A stretch of 64,000 nucleotides of DNA from Varanus komodoensis (Eukaryota > Chordata > Lepidosauria > Squamata > Varanidae), in the NCBI RefSeq assembly GCF_004798865.1, contig NW_025335568.1:28969344-29033343 (forward strand). The letters are read 5' to 3'. The position numbers and the translations under genes are program-made. Numbering within the stretch: the first letter of the stretch is position 1; each line of letters starts with the position of its first letter. The notes under the pieces were generated by a model. The model worked only from the letters and a program-made list of their open reading frames with translations. It was not told the DNA's origin and ran no database searches. Positions 1-11,900 of the stretch are shown here, in pieces.

Positions 1-382
1 TGTTGACTGGACTGAAGCAGGGGCTTTTTACACACTCACTTCACAGTTTGACAAATTGGAGGGCCAAAAACCTCTTTTAGGCAGAAGGCCAGTCCGGGTT
101 TTGAAAAAACTTTCTGGGGCCACAGTCTAGACACATAGAGCACCGAAGCTGAAAGCGGCAGGGATGAGAGCAAAAGTTATAGAGCCAAACACACACATGC
201 AATGCAATCAAACCCCAAACCCAACATGTGGTATTTCAAAACTCCTTTTGACTGTTACTAAACCTTAGAAGAGATGTTTCAACATTTCCGAATGGGACAA
301 AGTCTTCACAGAAGCTGAGGAAACCACTCTCATTGGACAAAGGAGGTGAAGAAGGAAGAAAGGATATTTTGAGAACCTAAAT

Positions 383-973
383 CATGGGTCTTCAAACTAC
401 GGCCCGCGGGCTGCATCTGGCCCACCATGGCCATTTATCTAGCCTGCCTCAGAGGTTTTGGACTCGCTTGGAGAAAACGATCTCCGAGTGAGTCCAAAGG
501 CTCTGAGCCGGTGTAGGCATACTCAGTGGGGAGATGGCTGCGATCGCAGTCATGCTTGTGCAGGGAAGACAGGTGAGATCGCGGTCGTGCTTTGGGGGAG
601 GGAGATAGCCGTGATCTCACCTGCCTTCCCTGCACGAGCGCGATCACGTCCATCTCCCTCCCTGCCCTGAGCACAATTGAGGACATTGTAGCTCTGTCCC
701 TTGAATATGGACATGCTCTTCCCCACCTCATCTTGGGCTTCTGCTGCAGCCTAAGTGAGCACAGCAAACATTTTAATTATTTTTTAAATTTTAGTTCATT
801 TTTAAATGAATCTTGTTTCTAATTAATTTTTAAATGAATTTTAATTTTAATTAATTTTTAATGTGCAGTATCCATAGGAATTCATTCATATTTTTTTCAA
901 ACTATAGTCCGGTCCCCCAACAGACTGAGGGACAGTGAACTGGCCCCCTGTTTAAAAAGTTTGAGGATCCCTG
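383..973. mobile_element. Non-autonomous hAT DNA transposon (MITE), complete
   Basis: A 591-bp element bounded by an imperfect 8-bp target duplication, acctaaat (375-382) and aactaaat (974-981), matching at 7 of 8 bases. The right end, read inward, is cagggatcctcaaacttt and pairs imperfectly with the left end catgggtcttcaaac. An 8-bp duplication and CA...TG ends with this terminal sequence are typical of the hAT superfamily. No transposase frame is present, so it must have been moved in trans. The interior (about 480-670) is CpG-rich with repeated gatcgc and gagatgg units, unlike the AT-rich flanks; about 770-890 is AT-rich. Short frames in the interior (for example 435-767 minus) are by-products of GC content. 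Superfamily is fairly sure; the exact family is not. Confidence 0.82.
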
Positions 974-981
974 AACTAAAT

Positions 982-2261
982 GAATGAGTTCTTGCTGATC
1001 AGTTATTTGTAAAGTAAGTGGTGAGTTACGGCAGTGAGTCAGGCATGACAATTCCCATACTAAGACTGGGGATATTTCAGCTTCCTTTTCTGGGGTCCCT
1101 CAAGCCTGGGGACTAAATCTGTCCCTTTAAGAATCGCCAGCTATCCCTGCTTCTTTACCTAGATCCCATTTTCTTTTCCCAACCATGGTCCATTTGATGG
1201 TTCCCTGGCTTTTGTGCAGTTTCCTCCCACACTCTAAAAAACTGAAATGTTTGCCCTAAGTAAGACCTTCAAGCTAAAATATTGTGGCACTAAGGTAACC
1301 TGCCCCACTCCTTTTGTCCCTGGCCTAACCACCATTTTTCTTGGTCCCTTTCCATCATTAGAGTGCAACCTCCAGAGCTTTCTCCAATATGGAATTTAGC
1401 CCTTGTGGTTAAACAGATTCAAGACCCTGATGTGAATGCATAGCCTTGGCTGTTGGATTGGATAGGGATGTGAGAAGAATCCATTTTAGAGTTGGGAATC
1501 TGTTGGATTCTGTGGGCTTGGATCCACAGACTCTGGTTTTCTTGGAAGTGGCTATGAGTTGGAATTTCTTGGAAGTGTGCCCTGTGATCAAGTGGCACTG
1601 GAACTGATCCCTGTGTGGATGCTTTGTAAGCAGCATCTCTCTTCTCTGACAGAGAAGAAGGTTGTTGGTTGCACAACCTTCATTCTGCACATGTTTGTGA
1701 ACTTCCTTTCAGCTCAGCGTGTGACTTTCCAAGACACAGTTGAGCATGAGAGGAAGTCCAGTGCTTCAGTTTATCTCTGGACTGGTTGAGGACAGGCCTA
1801 TGCTGGAAGGACAGGCCTGTGCTGGGGTGAAATAGTCTGGGTGACTGGCTGTAAAATTGCCTTTTGTCAGCAAAGTCATCCTAGAGCTCAAGGAAGATTT
1901 ATGCTAGGCAGACATTGCTTTAGTGCAAGGCATGCCTGCCTGAGTACTTGATTCTAAAAATATAAAAAAATGGCCTTCCTGGATCAGGTCAAAGACCATC
2001 AAAATCTGACTTCAGTAGAAGACAGTGAAATGCAGACATCAGCTCATCTCATTGGTGATAGTTATAGTTACTTCCTCACCTAGCAATGAGAAACTGAAAA
2101 CAGTATGAAACATTAGAATGCTTTTGGAGATACATCCCCTCAAAAGTCAGTGAAATGTCAAGGTGCAATGCAAAGTTTTCTAAAAACATATAGAACAAAG
2201 TATTCAAAGTGAATATTCAGTACATTTTAGTCATTTTATACTTCTGATTAATTAAATCCCA
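982..2261. other. No gene or recognised repeat
   Basis: Single-copy-looking sequence with no coding frame of convincing composition. The overlapping frames at 1409-1789 on both strands resemble no family I know and carry no splice or start context. I see nothing else here. Confidence 0.5.
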
Positions 2262-2440
2262 GTTCAATTTCCATTTGGTTGTGAAGCTCCCAGTGCACTA
2301 TCTGTAAGCCTAACTTACCTCACAAGCCTGCTGTGAGGATAAAATTGAGATAAGGAAAACTATATAAGCTGTCTTGGGTTCATTGTAGGAGGAAAAAAGA
2401 CCTGATATACAGGCTAAAATAACTGAAATTACCAAATAGC
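2262..2440 (+). mobile_element. tRNA-derived SINE, 3' two-thirds
   Basis: From 'agttcaatttcc' onward it follows the squamate SINE found complete at 8704-8940: 'cctaacttacctcacaag', 'gtgaggataaaattgag', 'aagctgtcttgggttc', then a purine-rich stretch. The tRNA-like head with the A box is missing or too diverged to recognise. It is an old, 5'-incomplete copy. Confidence 0.6.
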
Positions 2441-2449
2441 TTTCCCACT

Positions 2450-2760
2450 ATTTGTTTGTTTGATTTGTATACAGCCAATTTTTAATTTACAAGCATAAAC
2501 AAAGCAAAGTAACAGTGAAATAACTAACATAAGAGTTAATGAAGAGCTAAAAATTATAGAATTCCGCTACAATCATGAAAAACTTTAAAATATTAAAGTA
2601 CTAATAACAAGGACAAGAAGCATAAAATGCCTGCTTAAAGATGAAGGACTTAATTTAACATTTAAATGTATACATGAAGGTGCCAGGCAGCTCTCTCTGG
2701 AAAGGACATTCCACAGGTAAGAGGTCATTACAGAGAAGGCTAGGCTTGGAAATCAGTAGG
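2450..2760 (-). mobile_element. L2/CR1-type LINE 3' fragment
   Basis: On the plus strand it opens with 'tttgtttgtttgatttgta', the reverse of a LINE 3' tail, runs through an A-rich tract, then reaches 'ggacattccacaggtaaga' and 'cagagaaggctaggcttg'. Those last phrases resemble the conserved 'cattccacag...agaaggcc' segment of a common squamate LINE (L2-type). The element is 5'-truncated and strongly decayed; no frame is open across it. Clade assignment is tentative. Confidence 0.45.
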
Positions 2761-2904
2761 ACTTCAGTTAGTCATGATTAATTTAAGTCCTACTATTTTA
2801 AGTCGATCTGCCCTAAGTATTAAGTCTGGATTCAACTGCTTATCCTTTGGCATATTTGAAATTTTAGAATGATCATAGCTAAAAAGACAAATAATTAGAA
2901 TATT

Positions 2905-3017
2905 GTTACATTACATTATATTTTGCATAAGTCTAATGAACTCAGGTGGGCTTATAAAGTTCTTCTCCTCTCCCTTTTATCTTCACAACAACAATAACCC
3001 TGTGAGAAAGGTTAGAC
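2905..3017 (-). mobile_element. SINE, 3' half, split by a hAT insertion
   Basis: Reverse-complement SINE of the same family as 8704-8940: 'ttttatcttcacaacaaca' and 'ccctgtgagaaaggttaga' are the reverse of the conserved central SINE region. The copy is interrupted after 3017 by the hAT element 3018-3397 and resumes at 3406. The last 8 bases, ggttagac, form one copy of that element's target duplication. Confidence 0.72.
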
Positions 3018-3151
3018 CAGTGATGGTGAACCTTTTAGAGACTGAGTGCCCAAAACCCACTTAATTATTGTGAAGTGCCAACACTGCGATAAAACCTAAA
3101 AACTGAGGTTTTAGTTTAGAAAAAACAGCTCACAGCCAGTTCAAGCAAATA

Positions 3152-3186
<35 letters not shown>

Positions 3187-3397
3187 TTGGCAGTGCACAG
3201 ACTGGCCATGAAAAAGCTCAGACAAGTCACGGCTAATGAGTTGCGGCTCGTGACATCATCGCCTAGTGCTACTACTCCTTTCCAAGAATGAGCATGGCTC
3301 CTATGCGGCTATTATCTGATATTATCTCAGCTGCTGGGGTGATGCTGGGGTGACTTGGCTTGCATGCAAACAGAGAAGGCTCTGTTTGCCACCACTG
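3018..3397. mobile_element. Non-autonomous hAT DNA transposon inside a SINE
   Basis: A complete 380-bp element starting cagtgatggtgaacc and ending ttgccaccactg, whose inward reading cagtggtggcaa mirrors the left end. It lies between ggttagac (3010-3017) and gattagac (3398-3405), an 8-bp duplication matching at 7 of 8 bases. It contains no transposase. Two more copies of the same family form the composite at 22457-23352. At the same internal point where those copies carry other short repeats, this copy holds (TCTG)n at 3153-3186. Because it splits a SINE, it inserted after that SINE did. Confidence 0.88.
3153..3186. repeat. (TCTG)n microsatellite inside the hAT element
   Basis: About eight near-perfect TCTG/TCTA units, between 'agcaaata' and 'tttggcag'. 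Other copies of the same hAT family have differing short repeats at this point, so it grew within the element. Confidence 0.95.
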
Positions 3398-3520
3398 GAT
3401 TAGACTGAGAGTTAGTGACTGGCCCAAGGTTACACAGTGAGTTTCAGGGCTGAGTGGGGACTAGAACCCAGGTATTCTGAGTTCCAATCCCATGTTCATA
3501 ACCATTACACCACACTGGCC
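3398..3520 (-). mobile_element. SINE, 5' (tRNA-like) half, after the hAT insertion
   Basis: Continuation of the SINE begun at 2905: 'gactggcccaaggttacac', 'gggctgagtggggactaga', 'accattacaccacactggc'. The last phrase is the reverse of the SINE head 'gccagtgtggtgtaatggt', which carries the degenerate A box of a tRNA-type pol III promoter. The B box reverse lies near 'ggactagaaccca'. With 2905-3017 it makes a nearly full-length copy. Confidence 0.8.
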
Positions 3521-5091
3521 ATTTTTCATTGTTTCACTCGAGAATGAAGGATGCCGAAATGGTGCCACTTCTGGATAGCAATTATAGTATGCATTGGACT
3601 TTATTGTATGCATTAGACTTTATTATAGAAATGTGCTTTATGGCCATTATGTGTTGGTATTTAAGATTTTATCAGTTTTTCAGGAAAATCCCCCAGAAAA
3701 TTCTGGATATTCCTATTTCAGAAAACTGAGAAAAGGCACAACCCGGGCATGGCTGTCTGGGGCATGTTTGGAGTTGCAGGCCATTTTTCTGTCTAAACAT
3801 GCCACGATTGCACCTTAAGTGTGTTTTGCTTAACCAGTGTTGCTTTATCTCTTAACTGAATGTTGGAAATTAGCATTGGTCTGCAGCAGTGCTGTCTGGA
3901 AGCCTAAGTCAGCGTTCTCTAACCAGATTGTCATTAATGAAGATTTTGCAAACAAAAGGAAAATAAGGTAGTGGATTTAAATTGTGGAAGTTGTTTGATT
4001 CCCTGGCTCTAAACACATTAGTACACTGTATTTCCCCGCTTATATAGGCTTTTGTATGGTCAGCATGTGACTGCTCAAATGCCCCAGCAGGACATCCAGG
4101 GATTGCAAGAAGGAGAAAAGAGGAAAGAAAAAAAAATGTTTGGAACAAATTTGCATTAGTTCAAGGGCAATGTTAAGCATTTTACAGATGGTTTATTGCT
4201 ATTCTTGTGCTGTTTAAGCTGTCTTTCATGTCAAAAGTCCTTTCCTGCTTACAAATCATCAGGAAGAATTCTGGCCACCATGCTGTTTGCATAAGCTCCT
4301 CCAGGGGTTCTGGCCCTTTGATCACAGATATCGTTTGCAATCAAGTTAAAAATAGGAGTCTGCTGTGATAAGCCTTGCTTCTGACAGTAGACCAGCTTTC
4401 CTTTTTCTTCTCTAACTTTGTTCTAGTCTTTTGTAGTATGGGAACACATAATCTCAATACAGAAGGAGCAGTGTTGAGGGATCAGAGTAGAGTTTAAAGG
4501 AGTTGGGGGAGATCATTGAATGAAAATGAGCTTCTTACAAAGTGTGGTCCACCTTTCCAAGGATAAAGGTGTGTGTGTGTGTGGGGGGGGGGGTTCAAAA
4601 GAAGGCAAATGCTTATCTATATCTCAGTTTTTCAAACTGATTAGCAGATTACAGGCAGAGCACAATTTTAACAGTCTCAATCCTGTTCAGAATTCCTTTC
4701 CCTTCCCTGCTTAAACTTTGTGTTTTGCTTTTAATCCCCTGAGTCTGTTTTAATGGACAAAACAAATACTTGAACTGAAAACCAGGTCTCCCATTGACTA
4801 CTATGGATGTGGTGTCAATCCTGAAGTACGTTGCTGTATTCAGTGTGTCACCACAAAGGTACATAAAAGAAGCTGCAGCACAGACAACTTTATTATGGAC
4901 ATAGATAAAGCATTCATTGTTGATTGCCATTAGAACATACAACCACCCACTAAAAAAGAATGGAAAGCATCATGAAGTTGATATGACATCTCTTCAGCAC
5001 TTGGTGTCTGATGGCTTATCTGTATATACAAGTTATCAATTGGTTCAACAATCAGATTGTACTCATGTGCTAACCGGGATTTACAGCTGAT
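3521..5091. other. No gene; one (GT)n/(G)n tract
   Basis: Mostly unassigned sequence. At 4569-4593 a GT dinucleotide run passes directly into a run of 11 G. Short frames at 3529-3818, 3909-4148 and 4649-4942 resemble no known protein and have no exon context. Confidence 0.5.
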
Positions 5092-6222
5092 TCAGTCATC
5101 AAGATAAACTTGTGAAATTAGAAATGCGGTGAATCCTTGAACTGGGAGCAGGATTTCCCAGGTCACACAAGGGTTGTTCTCCCCAATAAAACTGCTGAGG
5201 TTTAAGGTGAAGGTGTTGCCCTGTGGATCTGAGCATACATTCTTGCAGCTGTCAAACTGGGATTCTCTGACACGAGCTTGCCCATTAAATTCTTGCAAAA
5301 CATTCAAAGTTTTACAAGTATGATCTTGGAATGCTTGCAAAGGCTCAATACTTTTCATAGAAAGCAGTGCTTGTGCTTTTTGAGTGCTAGGCTTGATATA
5401 TTAAGAGCTGCTGAGATATCCAGGAACACCAAGTTGCATTCACTCAGCTTGTATAGGTCATCTACCATGTTGACCAGTCTCAGCAAATATTCAGTTTCTT
5501 CCATGTCTGGAGATCCACTCCCTGTTGATAGATTAATGATTACTACAACTGATATAAAGGATGAATTAGGAATGATAATATATTCTAATGACTCAGAGTC
5601 ATAAAACTATATTGTATATGACATGAGGTAGCTTATAACATTTAAACCCTTTTATGGTAGATATTAAAAGTATTGATTTTTAAAAAGTATTGAATTTTTA
5701 TTACTTGCATCAGTATGATAAAACTTAATTGCTTGATGCTTATATTTGATATAGGACATGAGACTGTTTCTGCTGTAGGAACAGAGAAAAAACTTCTAAT
5801 TTTAAATTGTGAATACTGCTCAAATATGTAAGAAGTGCTGGCAATATGTTAATCACTACTTTGTTTAGATCTTCAAAGTGAGACAATGGATAGTCCATCG
5901 TAAGCAGTTGGTAAAGAATACTGTACCCCTTCTGCTGCATGTGTGTCTTTCAGAGAATATTGGTCATTGGTCCAGAGTCTATAGACTCTTGAATACAGTT
6001 AACAGTTTGGGTCTTCACATATACCACGGATTTTTGAGTTGGTGGATATATTTGGTTCTCCCACAAAATGACTGCTGTGGAAAGGGTATATTGTACATCT
6101 GTAAAACGTCTGTCATGGGCATGACTGATCACAAAACACTCTTCTTCTAAGGGCCAGCCTAATGAGATTAAAAGAAAAATAGCTTGTTGAAGAACAAGGC
6201 AGAGGTAGCACACAACCCCCAA
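5092..6222 (-). pseudogene. Unidentified decayed coding-like block
   Basis: Three neighbouring minus-strand stretches read like protein, not random translation: 5950-6222 (90 aa, hydrophobic start then a polar segment with EECF and PPTQKSVVY), 5740-5940 (66 aa), and 5092-5358 (88 aa, with CKNVCSDPQGN, NLSSFIGENNPC and VTWEILLPVQGF, ending in a TGA). Between 5360 and 5604 another minus-strand frame reads TGSGSPDMEETEYLL and LVNMVDDLYKL, so the block is not in one frame. The last piece has a clear mix of Cys, Asn, Gly and Trp. I do not recognise the family. It could be a degraded host exon or retrocopy, or part of a transposon I fail to identify. The plus-strand frames here (5278-5604, 5878-6150) are the opposite-strand shadow. 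Confidence 0.35.
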
Positions 6223-7369
6223 AGCACACTATTTAGAACCCCAATAATAAATAAATAATATGGCACATCAGGGCAGTACTTCATTTTGTAGTATGCCAGA
6301 ACCAGTCTTTTTTAAAAAAAAATAAAAGGAAATAATCTTAAGAAAGAAAATAGAAAAGGAGTGTCAGGGAAACTGGGGAGTGCAGACAGAGGTGCCTATA
6401 GGTACATTAGTGCCAATGGGCATCAAGGTGGAGACTCCAGACCTATAAAATCCTTTCCAGTCTGTTTAGCTATGCAATAAGGCAGTATCATATTCAGAAG
6501 CTTCTGTGTGACTGCCCCAGATTTGTGTTACTCAGGAGTGTGCAAAGTCCATGCTTTGGGACTGGCTTCTCTTGTAAAAGGACTATAAGAGTATCATAAG
6601 TGGTATGGCAGCTGGGACCTAGGATTAAGATAGAGCTGTGAGAACTTGGCTAGATATTTTGTTATGAACTTATATTTATTTATTTTTAATAGTAGTAAAC
6701 CTGTCCAGTTTTGCATGGTGTGAAAAATTCAGAATAATAAATGAAAATTATTTGCAATGGACCCATCGTATATTTATCTGTTTATCCATTTATCTATCTA
6801 TCTACCCATTGAATGCCTTGCTCTTAGTGCGTATTCCCAGAGTGTCTCCCAGTATTGAATACACCACTTTAAACATAATATCAATAACATAATACAAGAA
6901 AATTAGAAACAGAATCTAGAATTCCGAAGGAAATAATAATTTCCTTACCCAGTTCCAAAGAAGCCAAAAATATTAGTGCTGGGAAAACTCGCAGAGCTGA
7001 GGGAGAGAAAGAGAAAGAAAACAGAACTATGGCATTTTTCCTGCTGAAAGCCCAGTCACCTTTGGGTCCACCCTTTCAGATATTCAGTTATCCACCCTTT
7101 CAATATCAAGGAAAATGTAAGCTAAATATTGTGAGAGTTTTTATTTTGACAGAATGATTCTTTTAAAAGAATGCCATTGCTTTCTTTTAATAATATGAGG
7201 TTGTTTAAACATTTTAGCAAATGCTCTGGGGAACACTTTATCTTAAGCAAGTGGATGAAAAACAGTTATTCAGTATTGTTTACTTGGAAATCAGCTGTGC
7301 TTACCTGTTCTAGTTTTTCATTGGGAGTATTTTCAAATGCTTTACAGGATTATAAAGATGATTTTTAAA
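6223..7369. other. No gene; short TATC-type repeat
   Basis: AT-rich, unassigned. A degenerate (TTTATC/TATC)n tract lies at 6772-6805. A 'gagagaaagagaaagaaaa' purine tract is near 7002-7021. Confidence 0.5.
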
Positions 7370-7880
7370 AATAAAATTTTATTAGTTTTACAATATAAAA
7401 TACAACGAAGAAAAAAAACTTACAACTAAAATAAAAACATAAAAGATTAAACATACAATTAAAATAAATCTTAAAACTATTGTGCACCCCATCACTGGAA
7501 CCATAGGATATGTGTTACAGAAAAAAATTCATTCAAAAAGTATTTCAGGATATTCCCTCCTTCCAAAATTGCAACTATTCTTTGGATGATTCAAATCCTC
7601 TTCCAATCTTTTTAACACATATTCAAGAAATGAAATTGTGAAACAATAAGTGAATATCTTATTTTTCTTTATATACCCCTTTCTCACTTTAATATCACAA
7701 GCTAATTTATCATTAATGCCTATATTCCAAACATCTACATACCAATCACACAACTGATAATCATATTTTACTTTCCAATTTTTAGCTATGATTAATCTCA
7801 CAACACTTATTAAATGTGATATTCCTTCCTTATTATTCCAACTCCATTGTTTCATATTAAATATTGAAAGTAATGTGATC
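7370..7880 (-). mobile_element. L1-clade LINE, 3' end of ORF2 and 3' UTR
   Basis: The minus-strand frame 7529-7855 (108 aa) includes SVVRLIIAKNWKVKYD and WNIGINDKLACDIKVRKGY. This matches the C-terminal region of L1-type ORF2 in squamates, where an 'aRiiiAkyWK...W..k.w..a.mdKLt' pattern closes the reverse-transcriptase protein. The segment 7370-7500 is an AT-rich 3' UTR remnant. The copy is 5'-truncated, as usual for LINEs, and decayed. The region was recognised by protein pattern only. Confidence 0.65.
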
Positions 7881-7976
7881 TCAGGGCATATAACGTATTA
7901 TTTTAATGATATGTTATATCATATCCAACAACTGCAACAACATTTGATGGCTACTGATGTTCCACTTTTCCTGCAG

Positions 7977-8112
7977 ATCTTAGGAAAGAATGCCAAGAGA
8001 TCTTCTTCAAATTACAGTGAACACAACTTGACAGCCATTATCCATGAACATGCAGTTGACGAGGACTATTATCCAACAAAAAATGGCAGCTCTAACAAGC
8101 TTATTTCCTCAG
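7977..8112 (+). other. Orphan exon-like segment
   Basis: A 136-base stretch with a good-looking splice acceptor before it (pyrimidine-rich 'ttccacttttcctgcag' ending at 7976) and a GT donor after it ('cctcaggtttgtc', GT at 8113-8114). Only the frame starting at 7977 is open across it. It reads ILGKNAKRSSSNYSEHN and HAVDEDYYPTKNGSSNKLIS, polar with plausible glycosylation-type NYS, NLT and NGS triplets. I cannot name a parent gene. It could be an exon of a gene whose other exons lie outside the window, an old retrocopy piece, or chance. Confidence 0.25.
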
Positions 8113-8703
8113 GTTTGTCAGAAGGAAGTACACAGAAGGGTGAAAAAGGTTGGGGTGAAGATGGACTTAAATAATCAAGGAAATTTGGTATGAGAAAGGA
8201 CGGTTTTGCAAAGAGAAGTGAGAGGAGGGTAGCAGTATGCAGGTTTTCAAGGGCAGCAAACTGTGACAAGACTGTCACCAAGGAAGAATGTGTGGAGTCA
8301 GTGCAATCATTCACTTTGTTGTTTTGAGAAGTCAACTTTATGCCCACTCAGAGTCCTTATGGAATTATTCCACTGGGCTTCCTCACCTTCTTCACAGAAT
8401 GCCAACACTTAGAAACTTAACCCAGCACCCATCTTCTGCTGAGGTACTTGCTGGGTCTGTTCAATATAGACACTCTAAAGAGTTGTGACCCCATGGCATC
8501 CAAACGGTTAATCATGTTGTCTGTCTTGGGCTGCCTACAATCAACCCACTATCAATGCCATGATTTCTGAAGCAAATAGTTTCCTAGTATCTTGGATTTT
8601 GGTTTTGGTAAATAATTTTCCACATTGTTTTCCTTTAAAATCACATGGTGTTTTCAGGCCCTTTCCCCATTCTTTAAGAATTCATGCAAGTTTCCTTGGA
8701 TAA
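8113..8703. other. No gene or recognised repeat
   Basis: Unassigned sequence. The frame that runs from 7788 to 8174 simply overruns the L1 remnant and the exon-like segment; 8069-8347 minus and 8288-8488 plus look like chance frames. Confidence 0.45.
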
Positions 8704-8940
8704 GAGCCAGTGTGGTATAGTGGTTACGAAGGTGGTACTGGGACTGAGGAGATCTGGGTTCTAGTTCCCACTCAGCCAAGAAACCATCTGGGTGACTCTG
8801 GGCCAGTCACAGACTCTCAGCCCAACCTACCTCACAGGTTCTTGTTGCAAGGATGAGATTGAGAGAGGAACAATTGTGTAAGTCACCTTGAGTTCTTTGA
8901 AAGGAAAAAAGGCAGGCTATAAATACAATAAATAAATAAG
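8704..8940 (+). mobile_element. tRNA-derived SINE, full length
   Basis: The best-preserved SINE in the window. Head 'gagccagtgtggtatagtgg' contains an A-box-like TGGTATAGTGG; 'gggttctagttccca' near 8757-8771 is B-box-like. These two form the internal pol III promoter of tRNA-derived SINEs. The body continues with 'gactctgggccagtcacag', 'caacctacctcacaggttc', and ends in (AATA)n at 8927-8940, the usual LINE-primed tail. It is non-coding and depends on a partner LINE for movement. Confidence 0.88.
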
Positions 8941-11900
8941 CAAAGGCAGTATCTCTTAGACAGAAGGTATTGCATTGCAGAGAAAAGCAAGACTTTGAAT
9001 TGTTGTCTTACATTTAAGGAAATGGTTAATGACTCAACCTTGCATTCTTGTTAATGCAGAAGTTATTATTTTATGGGAACAGAGATCTCCTGCTCTATAA
9101 TTAACACAACCTTTATTAACTTTATACTTAACTTTACACACCCACACGTGCACATGCACACACTTCCTTCAGTAACAAAGATATGCTTTCATTACCGGTA
9201 GAATCTGGCAAAGTTCTTGCTGAAAATATATTATCCTATAAAATGTTTTAGTGGGCACCTTTGGGCAGGATGTTGTGAGGCAGACTGGTTGCTTGAGCCC
9301 AAGAACAGTAGCAATCGTTGTGTAAGTTGGTGACCCTGGGATAAGAATAAGGGAATGAATGCCATTTGCTTTAATGTTGGTGTGGGTGCTCATATGTCCT
9401 TTGATCTGTGCTTAGGCGAGACAGTTCTCCAATTTAGGCTGTGTCCTGCAGGGATGACAGAGATATTTTTAGAACGCTGGGTCATTATATAACTGACCCA
9501 GACATTATCTGAGTGTAGCTTGTCCAAAGGTAGAAAAAAGACGAGGTGCCCAAAGCCAGCTTAATAGGTCCCGGAAAGCTGCTTAAATGTGCCTTATCTC
9601 AGACATGGTAATTGGCTTTCTTTCTACTGGTGGTGGTAAGTACAGTTCTGTTAAACATGGGCCTGAGGGGAACCACTCTTTTGGGCTGTAGTTTATTATT
9701 AGGTGAGGAAATTACTGGACACCTCCAGCTGTCATTAATCAGCCGTGGAGCCTGACTGGAGCCAAGCGAGAAGCCTGTGGGTGTGTGCCATTGAATGGTG
9801 GGGAAATACAATGAGACAGAGACAAATGCTTTTCAGCCTAGCAGCACTAAACTCTGCCCTTTCACAGACCTTAACATGCATGTTAAAATTGATTTAGTCT
9901 GTTTACCTCCTCAGCTAAGGCATCCATTTCCCTTTAGGATTGACAGCTTTATGTGTTGCTACCATGTTATTATGTGTTACTGTTCTTCCAGTAGCTAGTA
10001 GCTATAGAGTTTCGGGCTGGGCTGGTGGGGTTATTTACTTCCAGACATAAAGAAAGACTTGGTGCTTCTGACAGTGGTTGTAGGAGAGCAGAGTCAACTA
10101 CATCCCCCCCACCACACCACCAAAGAATACAGAATGTGTCAAGTATGACACCATTTTCCTCTTTGCTTTTTAGTTCTTTCCCCATTTGCTTTACCCCAAT
10201 TCTTGTTAAAAACAAACAAAACAACAATTCCAAAACAAAACAACAATTCCAAAACAAAACCAGGCCTTAAATAAACTTAGGTGATTGAGAAACACATCTG
10301 TCAGGTGATGTAAGTGTCTGGCTTATAATTCTTCCTCTTTGGTTTACAAACAAAAAATTTCCTCATAGCTGTGGAATGCCGACTTAAAGTCTGCCATAGG
10401 TGTGTGCCTCTCCAGCAAAAATGAACACAAGTAGCAAATCACAGAACTGACTTAGCTTGTAAACACCTTTTAACTGTATTTTCTCTTCTCTGCTGTAGGG
10501 ACAGAAGACTATATGGAATATTACTGAAAAGTGAACACGGTTATTTCATAATGATCTATTGCCTAATAAAAACAAGAGCCAAACAGCTCTCTGTGTTCTC
10601 CCACCACCACTTAGGTGGTGTAATGTGACTGGCTTTGCTGTCTTTTACAGGTGCTCTGAGGAGCTCTACTCAGAAAAAAGCTTATATAGGATGAAGGAGA
10701 TCTGATCTCTGGGGACCTCCAATTGGAAAACCCTCAATGCACTAACTTGATGTTGTGCAGTGAAGTTAGCAAGCTGAGAAATTGTGTATATCAGGATTAC
10801 AAATACTATTGCTTCCAAAATCATAGCAGTCAGGCTTCCTAGTTCAAGACCTGTGGCCCTTTATGCCACTTGGTAATAGTGGGGTACATTCACAACATGG
10901 TGGCTGGACTGGTGCAGCTGACCAACTGAAACCAACACTCCCCCCCCCCCGCCAAAAAAAAAAGAGGGAGAAGGGGAAGGAAAAGGGAATGGGTGCAACA
11001 GAAGAACAAAAGAAAAGTGATTTTCAAACGTCTGAAGTATTTATTCTGCCCAATGCTTTTCTGAAACCCATTTCCTTCTTGGAGGCTTTCACTTGCCTTC
11101 CCATAAGTATGTTGCAATGAGCCCTTAAGCTCCTTCCCCTGCTGAAACTAGCAGAAGAAGCAAGTGTATTTCTGAAATGCTTTGGGCACAATAAATATTC
11201 CAGCACTTTGAGCATTACAGAAACCAACCCAGGTCTTCAGAAGAACAGAGGTGAACTGTTCCACCAGCTGCTGATACTTCTTGCTGAGTACCATTAAAAT
11301 CAGATGTGAATTGTCTTTTGGCTATAAGAGATCTCCTGGAATAATAAAAAAGCATACATTAAATACATCGATACTATTTTCATGTGTTTGATTATTTTCT
11401 CAAGTGTGTTGGTTTATCCATGCTTTTATGAGTTGCCTGCGGCAGCTCTTGCTAAAAGTGTTGGTAAAACCCTTACAGGTGAGATCCTGGACAGCTGCTG
11501 GACCATGTGTTTCTATTTCTTTAGGTTTTTCTTTTGGCTGGAGATTGTTAAATAACAACTTGAGGGTATTTTCTCTTAATGAGCAATAACCATATCCTAG
11601 GCTAAATAAACTGCAGGCCACAGTTCTAGGTGTTTATTAGCTAAGGATATGGTCAGTAACGTATTTGCTAGAAGCATCCTCCAGCCCTTTTTCAGGCTTA
11701 CCAAGCTGAAAAGACTTGGCTTAAATGAAGTGAGTTAAGTATGAAGAGGAAACTGTGCTTGTTTGTTTTTACTTTTATTTTAGTAAGCATACCTGCATGG
11801 CAGGCAAGGCCTGAGGCATTTCATGTAACAACAGTCACAATCTGACTTTACTACTTGCTTTTGCTCTGGTTAGGAGATCTAATTAATTCAACAAACCAAC

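Noticed and set aside
8704-8940. Possible tRNA gene
   Set aside because: A- and B-box-like motifs are present but there is no cloverleaf, and the sequence continues into a SINE body with an (AATA)n tail.
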